From contig NC_084922.1 in the NCBI RefSeq assembly GCF_958298935.1, positions 2,606,501-2,670,500 on the forward strand: DNA of 64,000 nt. The letters are read 5' to 3'. The notes under the pieces are model-generated. The model did not search any database. It was not told the origin of the DNA and saw only the letters and a program-made list of their open reading frames with translations. The stretch comes from Phragmites australis. Lineage: Eukaryota; Streptophyta; Magnoliopsida; Poales; Poaceae. How positions within the stretch are numbered: the stretch's first letter is position 1; every line of letters starts with the position of its first letter. The position numbers and the translations under genes are program-made. Below, piece after piece: positions 46,701-60,321 of this stretch.

Positions 46701-49700
46701 TTTCGAGAGGGAGGAGTTCACTCATATGCTTCGGATTTCTGGGCACTTGGTTGTGTTTTGTATGAATGCTATACAGGAAGACCCCCTTTTGTTGGCAGAG
46801 AATTTACACAGTTAGTCAAATCTATAATTTCAGATCCCACACCACCTTTACCTGATAATCCATCAAGGTCCTTTCAAAATCTGATCGATTGCTTACTCAT
46901 GAAAGATCCGGCAGAGAGATTACAGTGGTCTGAACTGTGTGAGCACAACTTTTGGAGAACAAGTATACCGATGATCCCTTTACCACCTCAGCCTACTTTT
47001 GACAACATGATCGAACTTTCTGCTACACCATATTTATCTGAGAGAAATGGCGATAAACCTTACAGACAGTTGACACCACCCAAGCCTCGTGAGTATAGTG
47101 CCCTTAGGAAGAAGGATGAAAATTCTACTAAGGCGTTCATGACACCTGTTAAGAATGTGCAAAGTGGCAAGAAAAATAGTGCAAAACCTAAGGCTGATGG
47201 TCTCAAAGGTGTAAATATCCTCAGAATGTCTCGCATAGCTAAGATGAATTTGCAAAGGGAAATGGACAAGGAGAACTACAGGCGTCCTCCCACAGAAACA
47301 TCTGAGAATGAGACTGAAGTTAAGATAGAAAATAATGACATGGAGCTCGATTTTGGTGAAAATCCAGAGGGTGATGTGCTGGATGACACTGATGGATCAG
47401 ATAATCCTGGATCCACAGCAAATGAAAAACCTCAAGCCGCTGATGGTAATGAAGAGAATTGTATGATAAATCAGGTTGACATGCTCACTGATGAGGGTTC
47501 AGTTAAGCCTGATACCATGATGAAAAATGAGCAGAATTCTTGTTCGGATAACCTTGATGTGGTGGCCACTCCACCTAGTAATTGTATGCGGAAAGCACAA
47601 CGTGCTAAGGTAACTCCAGCTGCTGCAGCTGGTTCTGAGCCATCTAACATCTTTGAAGCATTCTGGCATCCAACAGATCTTGCAGTTAAACCAGTTATGC
47701 CTAGTAGGAAGGCTGATAAAGCTGCGGACACGGTCCCCATGCTTCCATTTGAGGCTCTTACAGCATGTGATTATAATAAGTTACCACAGGAGCAGATGAA
47801 TGCATTCAACAGTCAGATACTTCAGAGTTTAAGTGGAACTTTTCAGGTTTCAGAAAAACAAAACACTCTCAGATACCTGGAGATGTTAAGCATGAACTCA
47901 GATGCTGCGAACAAAATAACTAATGGTCCAATTATGTTGCTACTTATAAAAATGCTTCGACTGTCAAAAACTTCAGTCTTGCGTGTCCAAATCGCCTCAC
48001 TTATGGGGTTGCTGATACGCTATTCCACTGCTCTTGATGTGGAGCTGGCAAGTTCAGGAATTTTTAATGCACTATCAGATGGGTTAAGGGATAAGCATGA
48101 TAAACTCAGGAGATTCTGTATGGCAACACTAGGAGAGTTATTATTCTACGTTTCTACCCAATCTGATCAAGATATCAATGCTCAAGAATCTCCTTTGAAG
48201 GACAACAGGCCTGCATCTTCTTGGCAGGTCAGAATTCAAAATGAAGAGTATATTATGTTTTTGGCAGTTTATTTAGTCAAATTTATGTAGTTCGATGATA
48301 CATTACCTTAGTAAAGTACTGGATGGTAGAAATATCTAATACTTGGTACTGATTCTGTTGTGGAACATCTTTGTGTTTCCCATTGGTTATGTTCCTAAGT
48401 AGAAATATCTAGGAGTTAAGCTTATCTTAATTTATATAAGCACACTGCAGTACTTCTCACATACATTGATACATAGCAACACTACATGTGTTTATGTTCT
48501 TGACATGCTCTTGTCCTTATTTACGTGCAAGTGTCAACTAATGTGTTTGGTGTTCACCAATACAATACTATTGTATGGTATATAAACTTAAAAGGCTGTA
48601 AAGGCTAAGCTGTGATGATCTGTGCCACGACAAAAACTATATTTATGGTCTATTTTGATTATTTTCTTTGCAGCGCTCGTGATGAATATATCTTTAGGTT
48701 GATACAATATGTATAAAGGTCGAAATTACATTTATTAATTAGTATTTTGCTCTTATAATAACAATATCATGGCTCTATTTTACTTCCTATGAAAATCTAA
48801 TCTGATCAGCTTAGAACCTTGCAAAATTTTCCCCACCAATTTTAGGAAAATTTCCATAATGTATTTCTCTGAGTGGAGAACTTTTAACCTAATTTCTTTG
48901 AATGCGATAATTCTTTTTTTTGGATCATTTATGTGTCAGCTGAGTAACGGCATGTGACTACAAATGAGCGATCTAGACCTCTGAGCAGGGTTATTTTATA
49001 TGAAAAAACTTCATAGCATTTTTAGCTCATGTAGTTTATGTGGTCATTAGAGTACATATGCAAATGAAGGAGCCCCTTCCATTAATTTGTACGTTCAAAA
49101 TCAAACTAATGTGTTCAACCTTGATTTAACTTGGGAGTTGGAAATTGTGCAGGTTCCTAGTGCTGTAATTGCACTGGTGTCATCTATCTTGCGTAAGGGC
49201 GAAGACGATCTAGCCCAGCTATATGCCTTACGAACAATTGATAACATATGTAGCCAAGGAACAGAGTGGACATCACGTTTTGCTTCCCAGGATGCGATTG
49301 GACATCTGTGCTATATCTATAAAGCAACTGGAAAGCAGGAGAGTACGAGGCTCATTGCAGGGTCTTGTTTGGCCCGCCTCGCTCGCTTCAGTCCATCATG
49401 TATTCATTTAATACTGGAGAAGCTACCGTTCAAGGATATTGCATGCACACTCATCAAGGGAAATCCACGTGAACAGCAGATTAGTCTGAATATTCTCAAT
49501 TCGGCATTAGTTAACAGTCATAGTATAACAAACATGAACCGATATATTATTTCATTATCGGATGACAAACAATTGGTCCCTGGGCTTATTTCTCTGATAG
49601 AACAGGGAACTGATGTTCTGCGTGGGAAAGCTCTTTTGTTTGTTGCTCTTCTTTGCAAGAACAGTCGAAGGTGGCTTCCTCATTTCTTTTGCAATGCAAA

Positions 49701-51325
49701 ATTAATATCAGCAGTTGATAGATTGGGAAAGGAAAAGGAGGGTTACATTCATCAATGTACAGAAGCATTTGTGCAGTTGGTTGCTTCTTTGGTCCCTGCT
49801 ATTCTTGACACAGTCTCCAGCGATATACAGCAGGTTATGGCTGGCAAACGCCATGGACCCATTACTGCTTTAGCTGGACGAGCTCATCCAAAGAGCACAA
49901 TTCATCTGTTTCCTGTTATCCTTCATCTTCTTGGAAGTGCATCCTTCAAGCACAGAGTTGTGACAAGTCATGTATTGCTTCAGTTGGCAAATCTTATTAA
50001 GATTTTGGAGGCACCGCTTCAGGTATGATTTGTGAACTATATGGATATTACACCCTGATGAGTATATGGAGACTTCATTCATTACATATCTGCAACTTTA
50101 GTGCTGTCTTGCCTTAACAATGTCTTTGTTTTGTATTGCACAACGCATTTTCTGAGCAAATCTTGGTTTTGTGGGATTATTTATGTCTAACTTGTTGTAT
50201 TTTCAGGTTAGGGATGATTTCCAAATGACATTGTTGCGAGTTCTTGAGGCAGCTACAGAGGAGCCTTCTGTTATACTTAATGAACATAAAATATTCACCA
50301 GTCGTATCCTTCCTAGCTTGTCCATTTTATACAAGGGCAATAAAGATGGTGATGCCAGATTTCTCTGTTTGAAGATACTCTCTGATGTGATGATTGTGAT
50401 ATTCAGTGACTCTTCATTAACTGCTGATGAACAAACAAAAACTGCCTTGAACTCGATCTCTCAGAAGCATTTTCTGCCGCTGTACCCTTCATTTGCAGAG
50501 GATGAAGATCCCATACCCATATATGCACAGAAACTGCTAGTAATGTTGATGGAACATGGTTGTGTGAAAGTCTCTGATATTCTGCACAAAGCGACAGTAT
50601 TCCAGTGCTTTGAATTTTTGCTAGGAGATCTGTCAAATGCAAATGTAAGCAATGTCAAGCTTTGCTTCGCTTTGGCATCTGCTCCCGAGATGAACACCCA
50701 TATTCTTTCTCAGCTTCAAGTTGTTAGAAGAATAGGGAACCTCCTTGAGTTTGTTGCTGCAAAAGACATGGATGATTTTCTTGAACCCACCTTGGAACTT
50801 TGCAGAGCTTTCATTATCCGTGGTACTGGCAGCAACAGAAGTGTCGCCCTTTCCAAAGAGCCAGCACTCCTTGTTGACAGTGCCTTCAGCATGAGCATTG
50901 CTGTTGATCAACAATCTTGCGTCATGGATATATGTGACTTTGGTGGCAATATGGGTATTTTTCTTGAGCTGGTTGCCAATTCAGATCCACAGATAAGCGA
51001 TTTATCGTCAGATTGTGTAGTGTTGTTACTCAAGGCAGCACCTCGAGAGGCTACAGTGGGCTTGTTGACCAATCTTCCTAAATTTAGTGCTGTCCTGGAC
51101 TTGCTCAAGCATGACAGCTGCTTACGGCTGACTCGCTTACTATATGGCTTAGCCTTCTCTTGCAGACAATATTTAGCCCAGGGAATGATTCTGTCAATAT
51201 CAGTGTCTGCTTTGACGCGAGTGGAGGCATTTGTTTCAGCTTTCAAGGGCTCCAATGACAGCCGTCTTGCTGAGTCTGCTTCTTATTTGGGCGCCGAACT
51301 GCAACGCTTACCTCGCTGTGGTTGA
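43752..51325 (+). CDS. RUK: RUNKEL orthologue, kinase-like ARM-repeat protein (1343 aa)
   Basis: Exons: 43752-43799, 43969-44058, 44667-44719, 44875-44950, 46177-46238, 46319-46397, 46501-46560, 46653-48227, 49153-50022 and 50207-51325, joining to 4032 nt in one frame. The N-terminus (MNNFHVYEAIGRGKHSTVYK) begins a FUSED/ULK-like kinase domain, residues 4 to about 256: Lys33 in FAVKSV, catalytic loop IIYCDLKPSN (117-126), DFG at 139-141, GTPCYMAPE at 163-171 and CYTGRPPF. A charged, low-complexity linker leads to helical ARM/HEAT-like repeats filling the rest. Start and motifs match Arabidopsis RUNKEL, a microtubule-associated protein needed for phragmoplast organisation and cell-plate growth in cytokinesis; length is close to its roughly 1366 aa. 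The HRD histidine is Tyr119 here, as in that family. No break seen. Confidence 0.93.
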
Positions 51326-52269
51326 GCTGCAACATGGCCAAGGAGGCAGGTTAGCCGCTACTGTACAAGTGATCTTAATAGGATGGCCTTGTTTTCCTTC
51401 ACCCTTCATTTACCATGTACATGAGCTGAGCATGTGATCATGATCTCATCAAGCACAGGTATTATACATCAGTGGCCATCTTGTTTATCTCAATTGCACT
51501 CTTTGCCACGACTGCCAATTGGTACCCCCTCGCTCAGCTATGCGCATGATGTTTTATGTTATCATTTATGTGCGACGCGGGGCTGGTATATATGGTGCTT
51601 TTGACCATATCTGGAAGGGGCTAGAGGTCGACACCCTTTTCTGCATTTCCTCGCCAATTTTGGTTGGCAATTAACTTTTAATTTTCATGTAATCTGTAGT
51701 ACTTGTAATTTCTTTGAGAATACTGTAGTCCATACCATCATGTGTACATCATCGATAAACTCATGTAAGTTTCATGTAATTGTGTTGTTTAAGAGTTTCC
51801 TAGCTCCTTAATCATGGATTTTAACTTTCACAATAATGATAGGACAGTTCATTTTAAAGCATTCCCCCATCTTTTGCTGGGCAAGTTCGCGCTAACTGGC
51901 TATAGTTTGCTTTTGACCTCCGTTTCCTTTTAAAAGATATTCCTTGGGATCCTTTCATGAGTTATGTCTTTCTTGATTGTTTAATTATTTACTCTGGACA
52001 GTGGCTGTATATTTTGTTGTAATTGCGCATGATACAGTCTCCTTTAACCTTCAAAAACATTTTTTTCATAGAAATATTATGCTGTGCCTGCATATGCTTT
52101 TTTACTTAAGAATGGGTAAAAAAGAAAAGGTTGATTAGGAAGCGAAAGAGGGCAAAAAGTTGACTTTTGATACATCGTTTAGATGGATAATCGGAGACCG
52201 TGGATACGTAGAGCTTGTTGAAATGAATCTGTTTGACTACTTATACGCTCGGTTTGGAGTCAATATCGC
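51326..52269. other. RUNKEL 3' region, then intergenic
   Basis: Contains the probable 3' untranslated region (to about 51800) and then AT-rich spacer. No gene seen. Confidence 0.5.
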
Positions 52270-55200
52270 GGAGTTATGATTTTTGAAAGTTTGAGATAAA
52301 AAGAAAAAAAAAACAAACTAATCCTAGTGGACCGCCTCCACATTCAATCTCCTCCTCTTTGCACCCACTTTCCTCTTGGCCACCACCCCTTCCACCTCTC
52401 CCCTCTGTGGGTGTCTTCCTTTGCTCCCTGCGTCCCCTTCCTCCTGCTGCTGCTGAAAAAGGGAAAAAGAAGAGGAGGAAGAGAAGAGGAGGATGAAAGA
52501 GAGAAAACAGAGAAGGTAGAGGGAGGAGGACCCGTTTCAATTTCATTTTTCTATGCCCTAGGTATTGAATCCTCGTTTATGTGATAACCTAATTTCCCCT
52601 CCCTCTCTCTCTCAGTCGAATCGGACCCATATGTCAGAGTCACCCCTAACCTCTTGAATCCTCTTTCTTTTCTGCTGCATCGGTTGCCCGTTCTTGAATC
52701 CCCGCGCGCCATTAAGGCCATTGAATCGTCAATGGACACTGGAAAGGTAGCTAGCGACACAGCATACTTCATTTCCCCGAGGATCTCAGGAGAGAAACAA
52801 GGAAACCGAACCCCGTTTTTCCGTCCGCCACTAAAGCCCAGACTGAATCGATCTCACCCTCCCGTGTGTATATAGCCACCCAACCCCCTCCTCGAGATCC
52901 TCTTCGCTCCACCGCGCTCGAACCCTATCTTCTCGTCGCGAATCCGCTACCAGAGAGCTACTTTAATGTCGCCACGCCATTGCCGAAGTTCACCATCGTT
53001 GCTGTGCGACTCCAGCCCTCCCTAACGTCACTCGAGCTTACGACACCATTCGACGTCCACATTCGTCGTCCGTGACCGCTCGCCTTCGAGTTTCTGCCAC
53101 CGCACGGAGCTCCAAAGGTCGCCGAAGCTCGCCGTTGAAGCCCAGTCGTCGCCAAGTCGTTCCAATCTTCCTCGACGTCCTCCAACCTATCAAACGAGTT
53201 CACCTGCTCCAGCTCGTGCTGCTCCACCGTTCAATGTCGTCAACCAAGCACCGCAACGACATCTACGCCCTCCTCCGGCCCTCCTCCGCCAAGGAAACTT
53301 CTCCATCGATCTACTCTGTGCCGGAGCTGAGGTAGCTTCCCTCTCATCCGTCCGATCTCGTATGTGCGGCATAGATTATAAGTCGGATACCCTTTCGCGT
53401 TCAGTAGATCTCACTTGTAGGATCTGAAATCGACGCGCGTGATTTAAATAGGTTCTCGTGAGTCAGCATAGCCACATGCGCGTGCTATGCGTGAGCATTC
53501 GTCATACGTGGCAGTCCTAGTCAACGCAGCCGAGCCACGTTAGCGTTGAGTAGTAATTCAATTTTCTTTTAGAAAAATAATTTGTGAAATAGAATAATTC
53601 CAAAAATAGGTTTTTTGTTTAGAAAAAATTCCAGAAATTAGTAAATGTTTTAATTTTTTTAGCTCTGTTTTGTTTCTGAAGATGTTATTTAATGTTTTCT
53701 AGTGTAAACATTATTACAAAAATGTTAGAATAAACATTTTATTTTGGAAAATGGTTTACATGATATAATTTACTTATGATAATGTTTAAAAATATTTTCT
53801 TTGATAAAATAAATGCTTTTAATATGCTTTGTTGCATATAAAATTAGTTTTAATTCCAAAAAATGTAAATAAATTCTATAAATTGTTTTATTCAGTTTTA
53901 TGCTACAAAATAATTTTGGAAAATTGTAAATAAATTTTTTAGGCCTTTTAAAAATTAGGTTTAATTAAAAAAAGTAATTTTCGTCATTTTTAGCTATTTA
54001 AAAATTCATTTAGCCGTAGTTTTTGCGTCGTGGCTCCGGTTTGGGTGGTTCTTGCACCCAAATCTTTCTAAAATCGTGTCTTAGCTAGCTTGTTTGTTGT
54101 GCTAGCTCTGTTAAGTGCTTACTCTTAGTGTTGTTTGTTTTGTTCATGTGTAGAGAAGTTTATCTCGGAAATGTTCGACATCTAAGATCAAGATTTCGGT
54201 GTTTTCGAGCAGCTCAACGGAGAAGACAATTATCCTTGAACATATTGCACCTACTTTTGGAAAGTATTTAGTTTATAGAATGGATGCTTATCAAATATGT
54301 GACCTATGAGCAGGGTTTACTAGCTTTCCCCGATCTTCCTTGTAACCTTAGTGCTATTTTCATGTCATGGGTAGAAAATACTTAGTTGTGCTTATTCATG
54401 GGTAGTATAGACAAATGATGCTTTTGGAGTAATAATGTGTATCATGATGATAACTTTGGTAAATGCTTAAACTTGGAAAGTAGGTCTGGGCAAGTTTGGT
54501 ATGATGGTTGGACTGTGGATGTGTTCCAGGCAAGAATGTTGACTTTGATGGATATTGGTTATCTCCCTATGTTGGTTGCTAGCGGTCTTGCCCAAACTAT
54601 ATTAAGGACCGGTTCGTGGAGCAACCACCTATGAAAATAATACAACTACAAGCCTAGTATGGGACAGACTTAGCCTAGTAATTTGCTATCTTCTCAGTAT
54701 TGTAAAGATCATTAGGTGGTACAGGGATGGAAGAGTGTATTTCTTGGAACCGTAAGGTGCAAGAGGGGGCTTCTGGAGTGAAGGGTGTACTCTCACGGCG
54801 GTGGAACCTTAACGGGTCAACACGTGCTGAGAGAGGCGTTGGAAAGGCTTTATAGTGGATTCCTAGCGCAGACCTCAAAAGTGTGTAAGAGTCATCTATC
54901 GGCCAATAGGTACTCAACAAAATAGGAAGACATGTCTTGTGTGTAAAGTGTACAACCTCTGCAGAGTAAAAGCTTATATATCAGTCGTGCTCACGGTCAT
55001 GAGCAACATGTACTCATCACATGATTAGTCAGGTGTTTTCGGATGGTTTGGATGGTTTTTGGTTGGCTTTGATGGATCACAGTGGTGAGAACTGTGATTC
55101 AAGGCTGGTTTTGGTTAGAGGTGGATGGAACCTCGGATGCGGAGCAAGGTGGTTGGAACCTTGGCTCAAGTTTTAAAAATTCTTTCACATATTAAATAGG

Positions 55201-55609
55201 TTGCTTTTATGTTTTATTACCAAAATAAGTTTTATTCAAATAAACCTCTGGGTTAAGCCATTCTTGTTATTGGCCCACATGCCATACTTTTCCATACTTG
55301 CTGAATATTTCATATACTCACACTTGCTATACCCAAACAATGTTGCTCAATTGGGGAGAGATTTTGAGGACTTCGCAGAGGATGACACATTCTAGGGCGT
55401 GTTATCTGTCGATTGCTTGTGGAATCGCTCGAAAGGTTAAAGACTATGCTTAGTTCCGTTGCATCGCTAGTCCCTTTTGTAAGCACGAAGATACGTTTAA
55501 GTTAAGAATATTATTTCTGTTATTCACTTATGATGTCATTATATGTGAGTAACTTGATCTTGACATACATATAGCTTATATTCGGTTTGATCTTAAATTG
55601 GGTGTGACA
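52270..55609 (+). mobile_element. Gypsy-type LTR, right end clear, left end uncertain
   Basis: The right end is GGGTGTGACA at 55609, a classic LTR terminus. In the plus sense a TATA-like TATATAG lies at 52869-52875, followed by a CAACCCCCTCCTCGAGATCC leader; upstream and downstream text is typical of large grass Gypsy LTRs (about 3.3 kb). Coding frames in 52270-53340 have no recognisable motif and are LTR leader sequence. No gag-pol follows, so it is probably a solo or truncated LTR. I found no left TSD to match GTTTC after the right end, so the left boundary is a guess. Confidence 0.55.
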
Positions 55610-56652
55610 GTTTCCCCTCTGTTTTGCTATATTCTAGGGCTTAGTTCATGTGGTGGTCGATTAGTGGCAAGGTTATCTTAGGGGCTTTTCTTGCAAAATT
55701 TAACAACTATAAAGTTTTAGATGGTATTAGGATGTACACTCCAATGATTTTTTCAGAATTTTTGGATGTATGGTTTAGGAGATAAAAAAAAGTGAAGCCT
55801 GCTGCCTGAATTTTCAGACAGTTTTAGGAGCCTATTTTCGGTTTCAGTTTTGGCCACCTTAGTGGCAGAATAAAATTATGCTTTCACAACGAAAGTTATA
55901 GGCCTCGTTATGTAGTTTTCAAATATGCATTTATTTGTTCTCGTACCTGTGGTAGAAAAATAGATAAAAAAAAAGTGAAGTAGCACTGCTGCAGTCAAAC
56001 GAATGTGAAGATGTCGGTTTGTGTTTAGCGGGTTGCGAGGCGTGGGACCATGTTCCTTGCGGTTTGTATGTCGAGTGTGTGTTGTGGTGCTGATATATGT
56101 GCGCTTGAGTAGGTGGTGTTGAACCAAGGTGTGTACGTCTTATCCTCGTCGTCGGTAAAGGCAAGTGAACGCAGCTATTACGTTGCTACACTTTAACCTG
56201 TTATTTTTACTGCATACATCTTTACAATGCGGACACATGATTATATTCAATAATTTATGGTATTGTACCGGCTGTGTTGTTTATGTTGGAAGGTTCGGAT
56301 AAGGTGGTGCGGCTATGTTGCTAATACATTTCTTCATGCTTATATGATGATACTCCTTTATGATGGCTTTAGAAATTCATAATGTGGTTGTTGATATATT
56401 GTTTACGCGTGATTCTTGCTTATGTGGCCCATCCGTGACATGACTCACTTTAATTATGATAATAATGATTATAGGGTTTCATTGGTTATGAAGCTTGGTA
56501 TAGTGGTTGTGTTGATTTTGGTAGTTTAAGAATCTTGTAACACATCCACACCTTTATGCTTCTTGGTGATTACCTTGCTTAGTTTAATAGTAAAGTTGGG
56601 GTTGTAGGTTGTGATAGAAATGAACATCCTGCAAGTTGTTGGGGTTGAGTTG
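55610..56652. other. retrotransposon-derived spacer, no gene
   Basis: Text such as ACAACGAAAGTTATAGGCCT (near 55879) reads like the interior of another Gypsy-type LTR, but no termini could be set. No exon supported. Confidence 0.4.
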
Positions 56653-56657
56653 ATGGT

Positions 56658-58119
56658 TGTAGCAAAAATGACTCTATTAGACCATAATTGTGATTTTGGT
56701 GATTAATGATAACATAGTCAATAGGACTAATATGTTTATCAAAATATATATTAGTAGCTCTCATAGATGCAATACATGAAGAAGCCACCGTAGCTGAGAC
56801 AAAGTTGGATTGAATTAGAGAAGTTTCAAGAAGATTTGCCTCCGCCGGATAGTCTGGTGCTTTAGGTGTTGAACTCACCGGAGCATATTTGATAAAGGGA
56901 GAGAGAGGCCTGAAGACCTCACCAAAAAGTCCGGTGATTGGCCAGTGTGCTCACTGGAGCAATTCTTCTAGAAAAGGGTGTCGTACTGAAGAATGAAGCC
57001 TAAGCCTCATCGGATAGTCCAGTAATCAAAGCATTGCAACACTGTAGTGTTTATGTCCAGAAAGCATAATGGAATAACCCACCAGATAGTCTGGTGATCA
57101 GAAGAAGATACACACCAGAACATTTCCACCAGAGAAGATTGCAGCTGTAGAAGATCGAAGATCAACACGCCAGAAGGTTCAATGATGAAGTAAGGCTACA
57201 CCGGACAATAAATAGTGCAAAGACGCATAACAAATTTTAAAGCATTAGATAGTCCGGTGATAAAGTGATGTGCACCTGATGTTTACACTGGAGCAATTTA
57301 CATAGAGAAAAATAAAATGCTCAGATGGCTCATGATAACTCATTAGATAGTCCGATGATGTAGATAAAATATACATCGAAGTGTCTAATGTTCACAGAGG
57401 CTTGAGTGGGGTTCCAACGGCTAGTTTGTGAGAGTGTACTCACCAGATGATCCAGTGTTGGTACTATTGTTCTTACTGGATCATCCGGTGTTAACAACTT
57501 TTCTAGAGTGATCCTAGCATGTAACGAGTGGTACATCGACGCCTTGGAATCTTGGTGACTTGCCAGCATCTTGTGCATTGGTGGCTCAAGCTTGTTGACC
57601 CTCTGACTTGGTGTGAAACGGCGACGAGAAGCGTGTACGAGGATGCAGAGACCCTTGCCTTGGTAGCTCAAACTCCAAAGTGATCACGACAGTAAGGAAC
57701 CGGAAGATAGGCTAGTGGTGAGACCTTGTATTGATGGCCTGATGGCTCATTCGGGTGGATGCCTTGTCTTTGTGACTTAGTGGCTCAAGAGCCGTGACCG
57801 GGTGCTGACTGGAAGTATATCCTTTGTGGAGCTCCAACGTGAACTAGGGTAGCATTCATGCCATCGATACCACAAGATAAAAATCACTTGTGCCAAGTTT
57901 GCTTTCTCTACCTTATTTACGTTTTCGCATTTACTTTCTTACAATTTACGTTTCTAGATAGGTTGCAACCTCTTTTGATTGGTAGAGTAGACTCACTAGA
58001 GAAAACTAGAGCATATTTAGATAGAAATTGATATAAGTTTATGTTGTGTAGTTTTTGGAGCCGAATAGATTTTAAGTGTTCTAATTCACCACTCTCTTAG
58101 GACATCACCGATTCCTTCA
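56658..58119 (+). mobile_element. solo Copia-type (Maximus/SIRE-like) LTR, 1462 bp, TSD ATGGT
   Basis: Starts TGTAGCAAAA and ends ATTCCTTCA with perfect direct repeats ATGGT at 56653-56657 and 58120-58124. Its start resembles the LTR at 62795: both begin TGTAGCA and reach GGTGATTAATGA after about 40 bases. The TTTTGGTGATTAATGA opening and the CACTCTCTTAGGACATC close are usual for Maximus/SIRE-type LTRs. CCGGATAGTCTGGTG-type motifs recur inside. No primer site or gag follows, so it is solo. Confidence 0.85.
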
Positions 58120-60321
58120 ATGGTAAAACACTTGGCTTGGTTTTTGGGTTAAACTAGCTTTGTAGCAAAAGTTCATTCGATGGTAGCAGGATTAGAGGTA
58201 GACGCTATGTCATGAAGTTGACACCTAGCTCGTCAGATTGATAATGACTGCATGTTGTCTTAACCATGCTAAAATGAAGGGGCTGAACTATGGGTGACAT
58301 CGAATGAATATTTATCTTGTTGATGAGTCCTTTCGGTTATATTTTCTCTTTTATTCGTGGCTGACATTGGTCACCCGCACACCATGAGACAAACAAATAC
58401 ATTTCTCCAACTCTAACTTCAATTAGTTCATAATCAAAATGCTCAAACCAAGCTCAAGCATTCCAAAATTTGACAAACCAAATTGATAACCTTGTCAATC
58501 ACTAATCACATATAAATCAAGGCACATTTCAATTTAGTTTCTCAATCTCCCTTTTGATGAGTGCATTGATAATACCTCAAAGTATAAAGATTTTGGTTTG
58601 AAGAAGATAGGCTCATCCAAGTGACTAAAAACTTAAGAAAGAGCAAAAATATGTCACTTGGTTTAAAAAAGGTTGCATAAGGCCTAAGGGAGGCAAAGAC
58701 AATCCAGAAGCCTCAAAAGAGCAATAACAACTCAAAAACATAAAATCAAATGTCCCCTTTGATGAATGCTAATTTTTTATTTATGCAATATTTTTTATTT
58801 TGTACATTTTTTTTCATTTTTCCTCTTTTTCATTCATTTCTCCCACTTTCGCAATACAAACATTAAGGACAACACATTATGCAATACATAAACATAAAAT
58901 CCTAATGAGCTTTCACAAGTATAATATAAAGCATTTGCAAAAGCTAGAAACGTCAAAGGGCTATAGAAAATGGAAGATGGAGCTCATAAATACACAAAGA
59001 ATAAAAAAGAAACAGTGATACAAGAATATGAAGCTATATAAGCTAAACCCAAAAAATTAGTTGACACATTTAATTTCACATAGTTAAATCATATTCAAAG
59101 CAACCACGACATAAGCATCTATTCATGCCGAGGCAATACAAAGATTAAGAACTAGCCAACTTCAACCTCAAACAGGGCAAATAAGCATGCATAACAGTAA
59201 GTTTTGCAAACACTCACATATGAAACCAAGACTTAGTTAGATCAGGTGATTTAAACAAAATTGAGCAATTAGTCACATTTATTTCATTTTTATCCTCAAG
59301 TTGCATCTTATCAAAGCAAAGTACCGCATGACTAGGTACGACAAACACCTTGAGGCTTTAAGACAACCGTATTAGATCACATTTTAGCATAACATACTTG
59401 ATTTCATAAGATTATTCATATTTTCACAAAGAATCAAGTTTTCACATGATCAAGTCAAGTAGTGTCTTTCCGATACAAGTAACACATGATTCCCCGAGAT
59501 TCTATCATGAGCTAAACATTTGATAAAGATAAAAAATATAGTGTAATATTCCTCAATCCACTGACTTGAACCAAAAAGTTTAGAACAAGATATTCATCAA
59601 ACTAGCCTTAACACAAGCATTGACTAAGTCAAAGCAATTGCGACTATGATGATCAAGAATGTAGCATTTCATAGTCTATATGATTTATAAAATTGCCAAA
59701 TTTCATCTTAAAAAAAGCTAGCTTGCTTGAAATATTTCATGTCAAAGCATCAAGAGAAGCCTAAGATTAAAAGCTTGCTCTGCACAACTACTCAACTTAG
59801 TCCAAATTCAAGTATAGCAATCGAAAATGCTAAAGACATACAAGTCAAAGCTCATGTGCCGTTGTCTCCTATGCCACATCCAAAGCTCAGAAGAAAGTTG
59901 GGCAATTAAACACCGAGAAGAACCAGAAGACTCAGAAAAATTAGCTCCAAAAACTCTCCCAACTCCAGAAATCTTTCAATTAGAGCGTTAGAATAATCAA
60001 GCACTCAAGAAGTGTCGTGCTTGAAGCGCACTTCTAAGTCCTTATCAAGTATTTGAGATACAGAAAACAAGTTGTATCTTAGATGCTCAACTAAAACCAC
60101 ATCTTTGAGAGTTAAACTCTCATTTACCTTTACCGTCCTTTGGCCTTCACTCTACCTTTCCGATCATTCCTAAATGTGATGTACTCGTGATGCTTCATTG
60201 GTTTGAGGCTGGAGAACCATGATGAATCTTTGGACATGTAACATGAACAACCAAAGTTGTTGAGCCACTTGTTATTCAGGCCCCCGTCTGCCACCTATAT
60301 ATGATAAGAATAGAAGGTGGA

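Noticed and set aside
52274..53372. Several 60-90 aa frames as small genes
   Set aside because: They lie in the leader region of a Gypsy-type LTR downstream of its TATA box and have no recognisable motif.
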